The position numbers and the translations under genes are program-made. Below, in pieces: positions 22,040 through 32,454 of a DNA stretch of 64,000 bases. Source of the stretch: Acanthococcus lagerstroemiae (taxonomy: Eukaryota > Arthropoda > Insecta > Hemiptera > Eriococcidae); NCBI GenBank assembly GCA_031841125.1, contig CM063114.1, positions 29,767,266 to 29,831,265 on the forward strand, given 5' to 3'. The notes beneath the pieces are model-generated. The model was not told where the DNA came from. It did not search any database and was given only the letters and a program-made list of their open reading frames with translations. Numbering within the stretch: the stretch's first letter is position 1; every line of letters begins with the position of its first letter.

Positions 22040-22425
22040 AACCCGCTGAGTTAGGAACTAGGAAAGGTACGTTCTTCCAGCATGAAGGCGCGCCAGCTCA
22101 TTTTGGAGCTATTGTGAGAAATTAACTGGATCAAGATTAGGACGTTCTGGTTCAGCTCCATGGCCTCGCGTTCACCCGACATGACGCCATGTGATTTTTC
22201 TGCGTGGGGGGTGAAATCAAGAGAATAGTGTACCATTGCGGAAGACCTCAGTCGAGGAGCGAATTATTGATGCGGATACAGAAAAGAATAAAACAGATAA
22301 GAGAAAATACAGATGCCCTGGAAGCGTCTACTATTTCAGTAATTCGATGAGCCGAAATATGTTTAGAACGTAATGGAGACCGGTTTGAACAATTTTTGAA
22401 ACATACTCTGAAAATGTATGAAATA
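22040..22425 (+). pseudogene. Tc1/mariner-superfamily transposase C-terminal fragment
   Basis: Translations in two frames give FFQHEGAPAHFGAIVRN, then WPRVHPT/MASRSPDMTPCDF, then W-GVKSR, matching FQQDGAPPHY...WPxRSPDLTPLDFFLWGxxKSxVY of a widespread insect Tc1/mariner-like transposase. The second catalytic Asp lies in HEGAP (Asp to Glu here), and SPDMTPCDF is at about 22171-22200. Downstream REENTDALEAS-like and DRFEQFLKH segments fit the C-terminus. Stops and frameshifts show it is dead. No terminal repeats were found. Confidence 0.68.
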
Positions 22426-22819
22426 TCCCTCAAAAACAATAATTACTTTGAAAAATTTTTAAATGTATGAATAGGAATAAATTCCTTCGATTGAAAATTT
22501 TTTGATCCATAAATAGAGATATTGGAGTGGGGGAACAATGACGGATAGGCCTATCGGGGAAATGGGAGTTTCCCGATTGGCCTTTCTGGGAAAACGAGCC
22601 AACGGTGCCCCTCGCATCAACCTCGCTCCACGAACCAGGCACACGCTTCCAAAAAATTAAAACTCATTAGAGGTACCTACTGCAAATCGATGGATTATTC
22701 CGACTTGCGAAAAACACGGCTCTCTATGCGCTAATTTTGCTTGCCTTGATCTAAGAAATTTTGATTTCCTCGCAAAGAGCTCCTCAGAAAATGTCTAGGC
22801 AGAAATACACTCCACGACT

Positions 22820-23330
22820 GCACCATTTTCTCTGAATGAGTTGACCATTCAAATTTTGCAATTAGAACTAGAAGATTTTAGTTCTAAACGGAAGTCGTTG
22901 AAAAAGAATATCGTGACCTTTTATAAAGAACACAATGAGAAATTTGAAAAATTTAATGATGAATTTGAATTTGGCGACGAAAAAGTAGATGCTAGTGATC
23001 TGGAAACAAAAATAGAAGAGAAGCACGATACAAATTGTGTGGCTTGTCTGTATAAACTTCTTAGAGAGTATAATGTATATTGACATTCATTTCCAGGACT
23101 AGAAATGTGCTACAGACTTCTTCTGACAATTTCTGTAACGCAAGTGGCCTGCGAACGCAGTTTTTCTAAATGGAAGATGATAAAAACTAGGTTGCGCAAT
23201 CGCATGCCAGAATTTCTCGATGCGTTTATGCTCATGTCCTGCGAGAAGGATATCCTGATAACATTAGATAATGAGTAGATAATTGATCTTGTTGCTCAAA
23301 AATGTAAATTTCCAACTAATTTATTAATTT
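22820..23330 (+). pseudogene. hAT transposase C-terminal fragment (ZMYM1-like)
   Basis: One frame runs SLNELTIQILQLELEDF (22833 on) to LREYNVY, with a stop in place of a Ser-like codon. It continues FPGLEMCYRLLLTISVTQ then VACERSFSKWKMIKTRLRNR and EFLDAFMLMSCEKDILITLD. This is the hAT dimerisation region (VTQVACERSFS..K..KSRLR..L..LMLMS.EKDIL). The CERSFS box is at about 23146-23168. The upstream catalytic region is missing. Apart from the stops, the frame is kept for about 480 bp, so it is a relatively young remnant. Confidence 0.8.
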
Positions 23331-23702
23331 AATAATGTTGACATAAAAACCCTATCAAGTATCAACTCAAGTTATCTACTCATTACTATTCTCACTCTTA
23401 TTTTCTAAAAAAAAAACAACAACGAAGCAATCAATTTATATTACCACTAATTAAGAATTATTTTCATTTTTCCTCCTTTGTTTTTCTATTACAATCTTCA
23501 TTGTTTATTTGAACTTTCTTACTTTAATGATTATCAACTCAAGTTACTGATTATTACTGTCTTATTTTTTAAGAAAATGATTCATTCGAATTATATTCGC
23601 ATAAATTATAATTATTTTCATTTTTTCCACTATGTCTTCATTATTAATTCAAAATTTCTTCCTTGAATGAGGTGTATGTAATGTACGTGGCAAGGAAAAG
23701 GG

Positions 23703-23924
23703 GGCCCTCTTTTCCATTTTGCTCCGCACCCGAGCCCTGGAATCCGCCCTTTCGAGCATTACTTCAGAGAAGTCGGGAAGGCTGGTAGGACTGTCTTAGC
23801 CCTCTTCTCTTCTGGCTGAAAAAACGGCCTAGGTCGAAATGTAGCGAGTTGCTACATGGGCCTCGAACCTGGACCTCCGGAATCCGAGACCAGCGCGCTA
23901 TCCACTCAGCTAACCAGACCCCCC
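23703..23924 (-). repeat. tRNA-headed SINE, type A, copy 2
   Basis: Minus-strand copy of the element at 1141-1363. It has the same tRNA-like head (A box AGCTGAGTGGATAGC, B box near 23861-23871), a TGTAGC..GCTACA hairpin after the head, and the shared 3' domain with hairpins at 23788-23802 and 23746-23757. A perfect 9-bp target duplication, GGAAAAGGG, flanks it at 23694-23702 and 23925-23933. Confidence 0.88.
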
Positions 23925-23989
23925 GGAAAAGGGTGTCCGGGAAATTGGGGGAAAAAAATTAGGCGCTCTTCAGATACATACTTATTTTC

Positions 23990-24198
23990 TCGAACACAGA
24001 AAAAAACGCCTTTTTTCTGTCTATCTCCAGTCGTGAGAAGAATAACAAGTTTCGAAGATAGAAAACTTTTCAAAATTTGATCATAACTCAGCCTATTCAA
24101 AAGTAAGAGTATGCAAATATATCTACAAATTGTCGGGGTAGGTTGCCTACGTTCCAGGTGGAAAGAAGAGGGGTCATTGCAGAAGAGACACCCTGTAT
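23990..24198 (+). repeat. Repeat family D, copy 5
   Basis: Matches 21130-21275 in its first half and ends in GAGACACCCTGTATA, like copy 2. It directly abuts LINE coding sequence at 24199. Confidence 0.7.
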
Positions 24199-25320
24199 AT
24201 GTAGCATTTGATTTAGAAAAATCTTATAATAGTGTTGAAAGGTCAAAAATATTTCGAATATTGTAAGAGACATAAGTCAAGTATAAATACAAAGGTGATA
24301 GTGCGGGGAATAAGGTCCCACGTTGTCGATCTTAGTTTTTGAGATAAGGCGATTTTTGTAAATCAGAAACTATCGAAATTAGGATTCATAACGATTTCGG
24401 TAAAATAAACCCTCCCTTTTCGAATGGCGTCATTCGTTTCCTCTGTCTGCCTTCATCGTTCGTCCATAACAGCGGAAAACGGTTGCCCTCACCCAACTCA
24501 GATTTGTCATCACTGGAAATTAAACTCTATCATTTCGTATTAGTTTTCTGAAAAGGTTCCACTTTGTCGACGAAATTCTTTATAAAATTTCTGAAAAAAT
24601 GGGACTTCGCGGAGGACTTTAGCTTTATTTGTCTCAGGGATATGCCACTTTAAATTTGTAATATGTTTGCTTTCTTAAACAGTTTTTTTTTTAAAATTTT
24701 TTTAATTGCAGTTTTCTCAAAATAAGGTTTTTGAAATATCAACTTTACACAGCAATATCCTGGCGAATTTTGGAACTCGAGAGCATGGTCTCATTTTGTC
24801 AGAAATTTTATATTCTGGTACTCATAACTGCATATCGACAAAGTGGGACCGTATTCCCTGCATTTCCACAAACAGAGGATGAAGTGCTAGAAGCAAAAAT
24901 TCTAAAATTCGTGAGACAAAGCTGCTGCTTGCCACCAGTACTGTTTAACCTATTTATAGAAAGATTAATTGAAGAAATGAATGCGAGGAAATCAGTTGTG
25001 AAATTACAAAAGGAGACGGTTAGAATGACGAGGTTTACTGATGACATTGCAACAGTGGAAAGAAGTACCTAAAGAGGAACAGAAGAAAACTTTGAAAAAG
25101 TTGCATAGAAAATTAAAAATAAAATAGAAATTTAAGATGAGAGAGGGCAAATAAAAGAATGACGGTAGTCAGTAGATGGGAAATAAATCCAATAAATATG
25201 GAAATAAGAGGTGAAAAAATAAAGAAGGTAAAGGAATTAAAGTACTTAGGTTGTCTAATAACGCAAGATGGAAGAAGTGGAACAGAAATAAAGAGTAGAA
25301 TACAACAAGTTAGGAGTTAG
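24199..25320 (+). pseudogene. LINE reverse transcriptase, split by a MITE
   Basis: Translation from 24199 gives VAFDLEKSYNSVERSKIFRI, which is RT motif A with the catalytic Asp in AFD. The sequence is then interrupted by the MITE at 24301-24863. It resumes with EAKILKFVRQSCCLPPVLFN (motif B, normally VRQGCxLSPxLFN), ETVRMTRFTDDIATVERS (motif C; FADD has become FTDD at 25033-25044) and IRGEKIKKVKELKYLGCLIT. Motif order and spacing show one ancestral ORF. Stops, frameshifts and the altered FADD box make it inactive. It ends near a C-run/A-run at 25324-25342. Confidence 0.8.
24301..24863. mobile_element. 563-bp MITE inserted in the LINE
   Basis: Inverted repeats of about 28 bp, GCRGGGAATAMGGTCCCACK followed by TTGTCGAT, lie at 24301-24330 and 24834-24863. 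A subterminal copy, GGTTCCACTTTGTCGACG, is at 24555. RT motifs A and B lie on either side, so the insertion is younger than the LINE. No coding and no clear target duplication. Confidence 0.78.
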
Positions 25321-25392
25321 TTTCCCCCCCCCCCAAAAAAAAAGAGACATATAGGTATTTAGGGCAAATATATACATTTAAAAGTAAGACTG

Positions 25393-25622
25393 GAAGATAA
25401 GCTTTTAAAGATATCTGACTTGACTGCACAATTCTTCGAAGATTCCAGTTCCGGGGTCAGAATTGCTTTTAAGCCCCTCCCCAGACGAGTACTAAAAAAA
25501 TTACCGCAATTCAAATTTATCTCAATTTTATTCGACATTTCATTCTGAGTTCACGAGGAATGGATTTAGAAGATGAACTTCAAAAGATATCTGACTTGAC
25601 TGTAAAATTTAACGAAGATTCG
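25393..25622 (+). repeat. Direct repeat, period about 175 bp
   Basis: AAAGATATCTGACTTGACTG with flanking GAAGAT and CGAAGATTC occurs near 25395-25445 and 25570-25622. Confidence 0.65.
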
Positions 25623-25639
25623 CTTTTACATCGCTGTTC

Positions 25640-26715
25640 AAAAGAGCGGAAAGAAAAATACCCGGAAAATTTTTTTTTTCCTTGAAACTTTTGTTTTATC
25701 GTTTCGTATCGAACTCACCTTGAGGCAGTGACGCCCACCGTGAGGTAAGTTTCTGGTAGATGTTGAGTTTTTTGAACAGGTAGGTGTACGGGTCGATGGT
25801 TGAGCAAGTAGGTGGTTTGCAACACTCAGGAAAATTACAAAGAAATATAAAAGCTATATACCATCAAATTTGTGTAGGAGGCAAAGATACAGGGTGGGTA
25901 GGTCTTCCTCTAAGATTTTCGCGGGGAAATCTTCAAGACAGGTAGGCGCTACGAAGGACATCTACTAAACTACAAGGTCTTCAGTTCAATAGCCAATATT
26001 TGCCACACGTACATTTGCGGTAAACTGAAAACAAATTTAATTCCGATAATAATAGCACCCCTTCCCCAGAGGGAGCCAGCTGATTAAGAATGGACACTGC
26101 GGGCCATTTGCCCAGAATATTCTTGTCCGTACAATAATTTCATTGAAAAAATATTGAGAAGGTCTTACGACACCATATAAATGTCGAAAATCTCACGAGC
26201 AGCTAATACTACGAAAAAAATAGTATGAAATGAAAATTATGGCGGATTTCATTCATTTTACCCAATGCAAACAAAAATCTGAAAAACGTAATCGAAAACA
26301 AATGAAGCCTAAACAGATGGAGTCACATTTTGGATGACGTTAACAAGCGCAAGCAGTATCAGAATATCCCCTCCCACTGGAAAGTAAGTGGGGAGAGAAA
26401 GGAAATAAAAATAAAACATCTTTCAACATAAACAAGGCACAAATAATCCAGATCACTGTCTGATCAAAATTGAACCATGCGAAAGGCTAGAATTTTCTTC
26501 ATCCATCATTCATTTTCCCCGCATTAAAGAAAGCACACACAATTGAAATTATTTTTAGGCCGAAATTACCAAAGAGAAGCTGTGCTACAATACTAGTCTA
26601 CCAAAACGGATTTCAAAAAGATGACGTTACCCTCATCGTCGAAAATTTGATAAAAATTATTATTTGCGAAACAGAATTAAAACAAAAAAATCAAGCATAC
26701 ACATTCCAAAAAAAC
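25640..26715. other. No recognisable gene
   Basis: AT-rich sequence without recognisable coding or element ends. Confidence 0.5.
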
Positions 26716-26718
26716 ATT

Positions 26719-26818
26719 TTGGCTCCCTCCCCGAAAGGTCTGACTAGACCCATTTACGAACTCGACCTTTTAACGTTTTAGCTCCCTCCCCGGAAAGTCT
26801 GATTAAACCCATCTATGA
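26719..26818 (+). repeat. 60-bp imperfect tandem duplication
   Basis: GGCTCCCTCCCCGAAAGGTC..GACCCATTTACGAA is followed by AGCTCCCTCCCCGGAAAGTC..AACCCATCTATGAA. Confidence 0.7.
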
Positions 26819-26924
26819 AGAGATAATATCAAAGTGGAACTGCAGATTATTCAGAAACGCCGGAGAATAATGTAGTTAGACTCTCACCCGTCGTCACCAC
26901 CTGCCTGCGTCGACACACGGACCA

Positions 26925-27214
26925 AGATGAGGAGGTGAGGGGTGAATGAAGAGAGGCAGCGCGTCCGACCGTGGGGGACCTGAATTCCAGGCGAGCGCTC
27001 AGAGAGTGCGGACCTCGGTCAGTAGGGAACCCCATGGTAGCCCTGGTAGGACGCGCGCACTGTTGCGGCACGGAGAAATGGGGGCTCGGGCCTGGCCTCA
27101 AGGCGTCCCTCCGGTCACTGATGCGATACTCGAATGGGTAGTTTCCGGGACCGGGGGTGCGGTGTCATAGGGGCCACTTTCGCATGCGTGCATCGTCATA
27201 CGTTCCACCACACC
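26925..27214 (-). repeat. Retroposon family C, full-length-like copy 1
   Basis: Matches 29072-29350 over its whole length: on the plus strand GATGAGGAGGTGAGGGGTGA at one end and CATACGTTCCACCACACC at the other. No target duplication was seen, and the right side abuts another repeat. Confidence 0.72.
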
Positions 27215-27219
27215 AATGT

Positions 27220-27403
27220 AGTTGGACTGAGGGGGAGGTACACCTAATATGAACTGCATGGGTTTATATTAACATATCCGTATGTTGTGCTTTTAGACTT
27301 CAATTATTTCGCACATTCGCTGTGATACTGCCAGCATATAAAAAGTTCTCATCTCAAGGAGGAGGGATTCATCCCCCCCAATCCCCCCCGGCTACGCCAC
27401 TGA
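27220..27403 (-). mobile_element. MITE with CAGTGGCGTAGCC terminus
   Basis: The minus-strand end reads CAGTGGCGTAGCCGGGGGGG, a common hAT-like MITE terminus in arthropods. The opposite end was not recognised, so the left boundary is approximate. A similar start, AGTGGCGTAGAGCTAGG, is at 60124. Confidence 0.45.
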
Positions 27404-27985
27404 GCAACCTATTCCACAAGTTACAAGACGGTAATTTTCTTCCCTGAAATTCGAGTTTGATTTTGATAAGTTGCCTTGTTAAATGTGTCAGGTAACTTCT
27501 AAGTTTCACTTTTGTAATTTCGGTGCTCACCTATCAAATTTTTCCACACGTTTCTACGATGCATTACTCTCTTTTCATTCTTATAATTTTTTCCATCTGC
27601 CCCAGCAATTCCTTTACGTTGCTAATACATTTCTTCTGGATGGTTTTCAGCACGTTTCCACTTACCCCACAGTGCGGGAAAGAGGAACCCATCGACGACT
27701 CTTTCTTGATCACGTCCACCACACGCGCTCTGCATTCAATCACGCTCAAATCTTTACACAAGGTCAAGAATACTACAGAAAACATGTATACCTAGTTTCG
27801 GGTCAATCTGTCAATTACAGATTATGTACAAGTACTTCAAAGTTGAACTAACGAAATTTGCAGTTCCACTTACCCCGGTTCACCTTACCAAAAATGAAAA
27901 ACTGTATTGAAACCATTAGAAACTTGAAATGGGGGCAGAGAACGTCGCAAGACTACCCCCACCAGGTGGGCCTACCAGCGACCTT
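27404..27985. other. No confident gene; overlapping open frames
   Basis: A 122-codon plus frame (27483-27851) overlaps a 73-codon minus frame (27564-27785). The minus product (CKDLSVIECRARVVDVIKKE) looks more protein-like, but I cannot assign it. Confidence 0.3.
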
Positions 27986-27989
27986 CTGG

Positions 27990-28215
27990 TTTCTGAGTCA
28001 TAGGAAAAGAGATAGGAGGTAAACTGAGAGCTAAGTGGAGGGATGAAATCGACAAATTTTTGCAGAATAAACACTTCCAGAAAATCGCTTTAGACCGAAA
28101 AGAGTGGGAGAGCGTGAGGCAGACCTTTGTTTTCAATACGCCGGGGTATACGTGGAAATTTACCGAAGATATAATTAAGGAATGTAACGGTATATTATAA
28201 GTTGAGTAGCTTGCA
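27990..28215 (+). pseudogene. LINE C-terminal fragment with polyadenylation signal
   Basis: VIGKEIGGKLRAKWRDEIDK is followed by NKHFQKIALDRKEWESVRQT, aligning with the GRPxTRWRDEIDKF..RxxWR segment of the 60.8-kb LINE. An AATAAA signal lies at about 28219, just past a stop. Confidence 0.6.
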
Positions 28216-28459
28216 CAATAAAGGTTGGTTTGAATTGATTTTGTTTTCTGAAAATGTATTATTTTACGGTTATGTTGCTTTTACACCGGAAAGGCCAATT
28301 TGATAAACATCTATCCCCTATTTGTGACCCCGGATAAGAAAAAGCTCTTCGCATCAAAGATCGAGTTCAGAGTTTTTGCAGTCTTTAGTAGATGTGTAGA
28401 CAAACTTTCATGCGGTAATAATGTGAAACTTCAAAAATCGTTTTTTACAGCTGCACAGG

Positions 28460-28682
28460 CAGTGTTGGAAGAACAAACGAGAACGAGAACAAGAACACGA
28501 TGGGATTGAGAACGAGAACGAGAAACGGGAACGGGATCAGCACCAGGTTGAGAACAAGAACGCGAACACGGGAACGTTGGTAATCATAGGGTGAGGAGAA
28601 CGAGGAACATGAACGAAAACTACGCAATTACAGAAGAACGAACGAGAACGGGAATGAGATGATTTTTACGTTCTTCCAACAC
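28460..28682. mobile_element. GAACGAGAACG-rich MITE, copy 1
   Basis: Perfect 13-bp inverted termini GTGTTGGAAGAAC lie at 28462-28474 and 28670-28682. The interior is a degenerate GAACGAGAACGG array. A second copy lies 70 bp away. Confidence 0.75.
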
Positions 28683-28752
28683 CTTTGCAGCTGGCGTGAA
28701 AGTAAAATATTCGTAAAGCTTAAAACCATTAATCAACCTGCAGTACTCGGAT

Positions 28753-28988
28753 GATGTTGGAAGAACAAACGAGAACGAAAAGAAAAACGGCGTGTTCTCG
28801 TTCTCAGAACGAGAATGAGAACAAGATCACAATAGGACAGGGAACAAGAACGGGAAACGGGAAACGGGAATGGGAACGGGAACGTTGGTAATTTTAAGGT
28901 AAGGAGGACAAAGAACATGAATGAGAATCATGCAGTTAGAGAATAACGAGCGGGAACAAAACGATGATTTTTGCATTCCTCCAACACT
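28753..28988. mobile_element. GAACGAGAACG-rich MITE, copy 2
   Basis: Starts ATGTTGGAAGAACAAACGAG and ends CCTCCAACACTG, with the same GAACGGGAA interior and the same orientation as copy 1. Both share GATGATTTTT before the right end. Confidence 0.72.
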
Positions 28989-29071
28989 GTGCACAGGACC
29001 TCCACACTGGGCCCCGTGCTGGCGGAGAACGAGCTAAGCGAAGTTTCTTTTCCCTGTATCTGAAATTTAAC

Positions 29072-29350
29072 AAGGATGAGGAGGTGAGGGGTGAATGAAA
29101 AAGAAGCGCATCCGGCTGAAACCCAAATTCCAGGTTAGTGCTGGGAGTGCTAACTTCGTTCAGTAGGGGACCTCATGGTGGCCCTCGCAGGACAGCGTGC
29201 ACTAGAAGCGGAACGGCGAAATGGGGTCTCAGACCAGCCTCAAAGCGTCCTTCCAGCCACTGATGCGATACTCGAACAGGTAGTTTCCGGGGCCGGGGAC
29301 GCGGTATCTCCATTTTGACATGCGTGCATCGCCATACGTCCCACCACACC
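29072..29350 (-). repeat. Retroposon family C, copy with perfect target duplication
   Basis: A 279-bp element flanked by an identical 14-bp direct repeat, ATCTGAAATTTAAC, at 29058-29071 and 29351-29364, the mark of LINE-type retroposition. On the minus strand it begins GGTGTGGTGGGACGTATGGC. It contains a weak B-box-like GTTCGAGTATC about 80 bp in and ends near CACCTCCTCATCCTT. There is no recognisable tRNA, 5S or 7SL head. Other copies: 26925-27214, and 5' fragments at 5031-5126 and 17621-17731. Confidence 0.82.
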
Positions 29351-29364
29351 ATCTGAAATTTAAC

Positions 29365-30520
29365 CATTTTCCGCTGCCTACCTCCTCTGACCTTTCACCT
29401 AATTTCTCGCCGAATTCGAACCGAAGAATCGTCCCGAATCCCATTAACGACGGTGAAGTAAATTCGTCTATTGGAAAACGTTATAAAAATATATGAACTT
29501 GTTTTCTTCCATTACTACGCTGTTCAACACATTCGAGAGCCGAATCAGAATGTCTGCAAACGGGCGGGTCGGATTAATAAAGTTTGTTATTAAAGCGTTC
29601 GAGGGAAACAGTCGGCGGCCATTAAGCGGGCCGGACCTATAAAAACCTGTTCGTCGCATGCTGGATGGCGAAAAGCTGAAAATTTTAATTTTACCAAGTC
29701 CCCGTTACATACTGGGTGTACATGGAGCTCGTAAAATAAGCCTGTAACTACTGATACGCAAGCCCATTTGTCGGTTATTTTTCTTAATTTTTTCCCCCCT
29801 TCTTCCTCGGATCATCTTGCGGATGCCGAAAGGACTTTTTCTCGTTCACTCGGTAATGCGGTGCCAACGAGCGTAAACAGGCGTCATTTCGTTCTTCAAT
29901 TTAAAGGCTTGTTCGCAATTTCCACGCTTGATTCCAGTCTTCGGGGAATAGTTTTGAAAACGTGTCGACTTTTTAATACGTTTTGCCGGGGATTTTCTTC
30001 CAAGAATGAGTTTGTTATTCCGAGTACCTTTTCATCAAAGCTGAATTTCTTGTGGTTATTAAAAAGAGAAAGAAAAAAAGGAAGAAAAAAACTACCAGCG
30101 GAATCGAGGAACAAAAAACAGACATAACACGAGAAAAGCTAAATTGGTTTCCAGTTCGAATCGAACGTGGATCCGTATTATCGACCTACGCCGAGCGATA
30201 TACATCCTTCGAGCCTGTGGGTATACAACACATTAAAGTGAAAATATTTGTCAGCTGAAACCGAAGTAGAAAAGGACTCGAGAGATATGTTCGAAGCACT
30301 CAGTCGCTCTGAATGCTCTGAATGGAAACATTTTGCTTGTTTGCGAAACACAATTTTGTACCATTCGTATGTAGCTCCTAAGAGTAACGTTGCGCGTAAG
30401 TATCTGGGCGAGATACTGGAATTGTAGAATTGGCCAATCCGGATACAATTCCACACAAAAGAAAAGGAATGAGAAGAGTATCAACACTGCATTCAGATAT
30501 ACCATACACGAATATGTCTA
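29365..30520. other. No recognisable gene
   Basis: Moderately CpG-rich intergenic sequence with a 119-codon plus frame (29768-30127) overlapped by minus frames. None matches a known family. Confidence 0.45.
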
Positions 30521-30523
30521 AAG

Positions 30524-31206
30524 CCGGCTGCACATTACGCTGACGTTTCGTGTTAACACGTCATACAACAACACGTGTTAACACAATACATGATGAAAAC
30601 AAAATCATACAGTTCAATTGGACTGTTCACACTGCATTGATGTGCCATCATAATGCGTCATCTGACGACACATCAGTGTAGTGTGAACAGTCCAATTGAA
30701 CTAGATGGTTTTGTTTTCGTCATATGTCGTGTTAACACAAAAACGTCAGCGTAGTGTGCAGCTAGCTTTTAGTGTGCATTTAGCTTAAAGCTAGCTGCAC
30801 ATTACGTTGACGTTTTGTGTTAACACGACACATAACGAAAACAAAACCATCTAGTTCAATTGGACCGTTCACACTACACTGATATGTTGTCATAGTGCGT
30901 CATCTGACGACACATCAGTGTAGTGTGAACGGTCCAATTCAACTAGATAATTTTGTTTTTGTCATATGTTGTGTTCACACGCCATACGACGTGTTAACAC
31001 AACACACGACGAAAACAAAATCATCTAGTTCAATTGGACTGTTCACACTACACTGATGTGTCATCATAATGCGTCATCTGACGACACATCAGTGTAGTGT
31101 GAACGGTTCAATTGAACTAGATGATTTTGTTATCGTCATATGTCGTGTTAACATGTCATATGACGTGTTAACACAAAAACGTCAGCGTAATGTGCATTTA
31201 GCTTTA
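30524..31206. mobile_element. Array of three palindromic cores (foldback MITEs)
   Basis: Three near-perfect hairpin cores are centred at about 30654, 30897 and 31077. Each has the arm TTCAATTGGACTGTTCACAC continuing to ACACTGATGTG and its complement. The cores sit inside outer inverted repeats with GCTGCACATTACGCTGACGT ends and multiple GTGTTAACAC palindromes. Unit 1 (30524-30771) has one core. Unit 2 (30788-31206) has two cores within a single pair of outer ends. Arms are unusually well preserved. No coding. Transcription would give long hairpin RNA. Confidence 0.88.
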
Positions 31207-31355
31207 TAACTACAGAACTCTTTCCACACAGTTCAGTCAACACACAAGGAACGGGTAACATAACATACATTATATACAATAGCGAATATCATGAAGCAAC
31301 AGTTGCCGTGGTTGTTGTTTCAATAACAGTCTCAACATTCATCGACATTCTTGGC

Positions 31356-31543
31356 GTTGGTCATGTTGGTCGTTCGTGTTGGTCGAGTCATGTTGGTCGG
31401 TTGTTTTGGTTGGTCGAGTTGGTCAGCTGTGTTGGTCAATCATGTTGGTCGGTCAGTCGTTTCGGCCAGTTGTGTCGGTCGGTCGTGTTGGTTAGTCATG
31501 TCAGTCAGTCGTGTCAGTTGCTTATGTTGGTCAGTCAGTCGGC
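31356..31543 (+). repeat. GTTGGTC minisatellite
   Basis: About 25 degenerate copies of a 7-8-base GTTGGTCR motif interspersed with CAGTCGTG. The array ends at the LINE fragment. Confidence 0.85.
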
Positions 31544-31559
31544 CAAATGTGACATACAT

Positions 31560-32253
31560 TTTTCATGAAGCGCTAGCAAAAAGACGTATCCAGAAGGATC
31601 ACATTGGCCAAATCACTATGAGGGCAACTAGAAATTTAAGTTTCATTATGTGGACAGGTGCATACATTTCGAACATGAACACATTCAAAATACTATACTT
31701 CGGATACGTGAGATCACATCTAGAATTTGGAAGTGTAATCTGGAGCCCGTATAAGAAAACTCGAATACAATAGATTGAAAACCCCAAAAGAAATTTTTAA
31801 AGTACCTGTAAAAAAAGTGTTTGAATATTATCCGCTAGATATCCCATACAAAGACTTGGTCAGCTATTTTCGTTGTATGTATACAAACTCCTTCATATCA
31901 AAATAGACGCCCCCTCCAACTAAGTCGAATAGGCATTAAAGTACCATCCCACCCAAACAGGACAGGGGAGCTGTTTCACGTTATTAGCGCCCAGACCGAA
32001 AGTCACCGTTCTAGTGGACTGAACTCAGTTCTTCGTCTATATAATAAATTAGCACTACAGTCTCCAGAAATGGATATCTTTTGTCTAAGAAATACAGAAT
32101 TCCGCCCCAGTTACCTGTCTTTCTATCTGATGTTTTCTCTCCACAACACTACCAACCATTGCTTTTATTCTGATATATCTTGTGTTCCCACTCTTCCCAT
32201 CCATCATCTCCACCAAACTCCTCCTTCTCCTCTCCTTTCTCTACATCACTCCG

Positions 32254-32307
<54 letters not shown>

Positions 32308-32452
32308 GTCTGGCTGTCTCTCTCTCTCTCTCTCTCTCTCATTTACAGTTTTTATTTTATTATTTTTAAATAGTCAATCGTTTTCCCGTACTCTTGTATC
32401 CCCCATCTCCCGTAAATGGCCATATGGCCATGTGGGGCTCATAAATAGATAA
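31560..32452 (+). pseudogene. LINE 3' fragment (jockey/CR1-like C-terminus)
   Basis: The frame contains RATRNLSFIMWTGAY, KILYFGYVRSHLEFGSVIWS (typical of post-RT regions: LYxxLVRSHLEYxSxVWSPY) and RIQxIENPKRNF. Further pieces VSYFRCMYTNSFIS and LNSVLRLYNKLALQSPEMD occur in shifted frames. The tail holds a TC microsatellite and a GGCCATATGGCC..GGGGCTCATAAATAGATAA 3' end, as in related insect LINEs. It is 5' truncated and shifted in frame. Confidence 0.72.
32256..32340 (+). repeat. (TC)n microsatellite
   Basis: About 40 CT units with one TGTCTGTCTGGCTG interruption, inside the LINE 3' region. Confidence 0.95.
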
Positions 32453-32454
32453 TA

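Noticed and set aside
31356..31543. CRISPR-like array
   Set aside because: Repeat units are 7-8 bases and contiguous without spacers; this is a minisatellite in eukaryotic DNA.
32070..32452. Three overlapping Ser/Leu-rich frames
   Set aside because: Produced by the TC microsatellite and LINE 3' tail.
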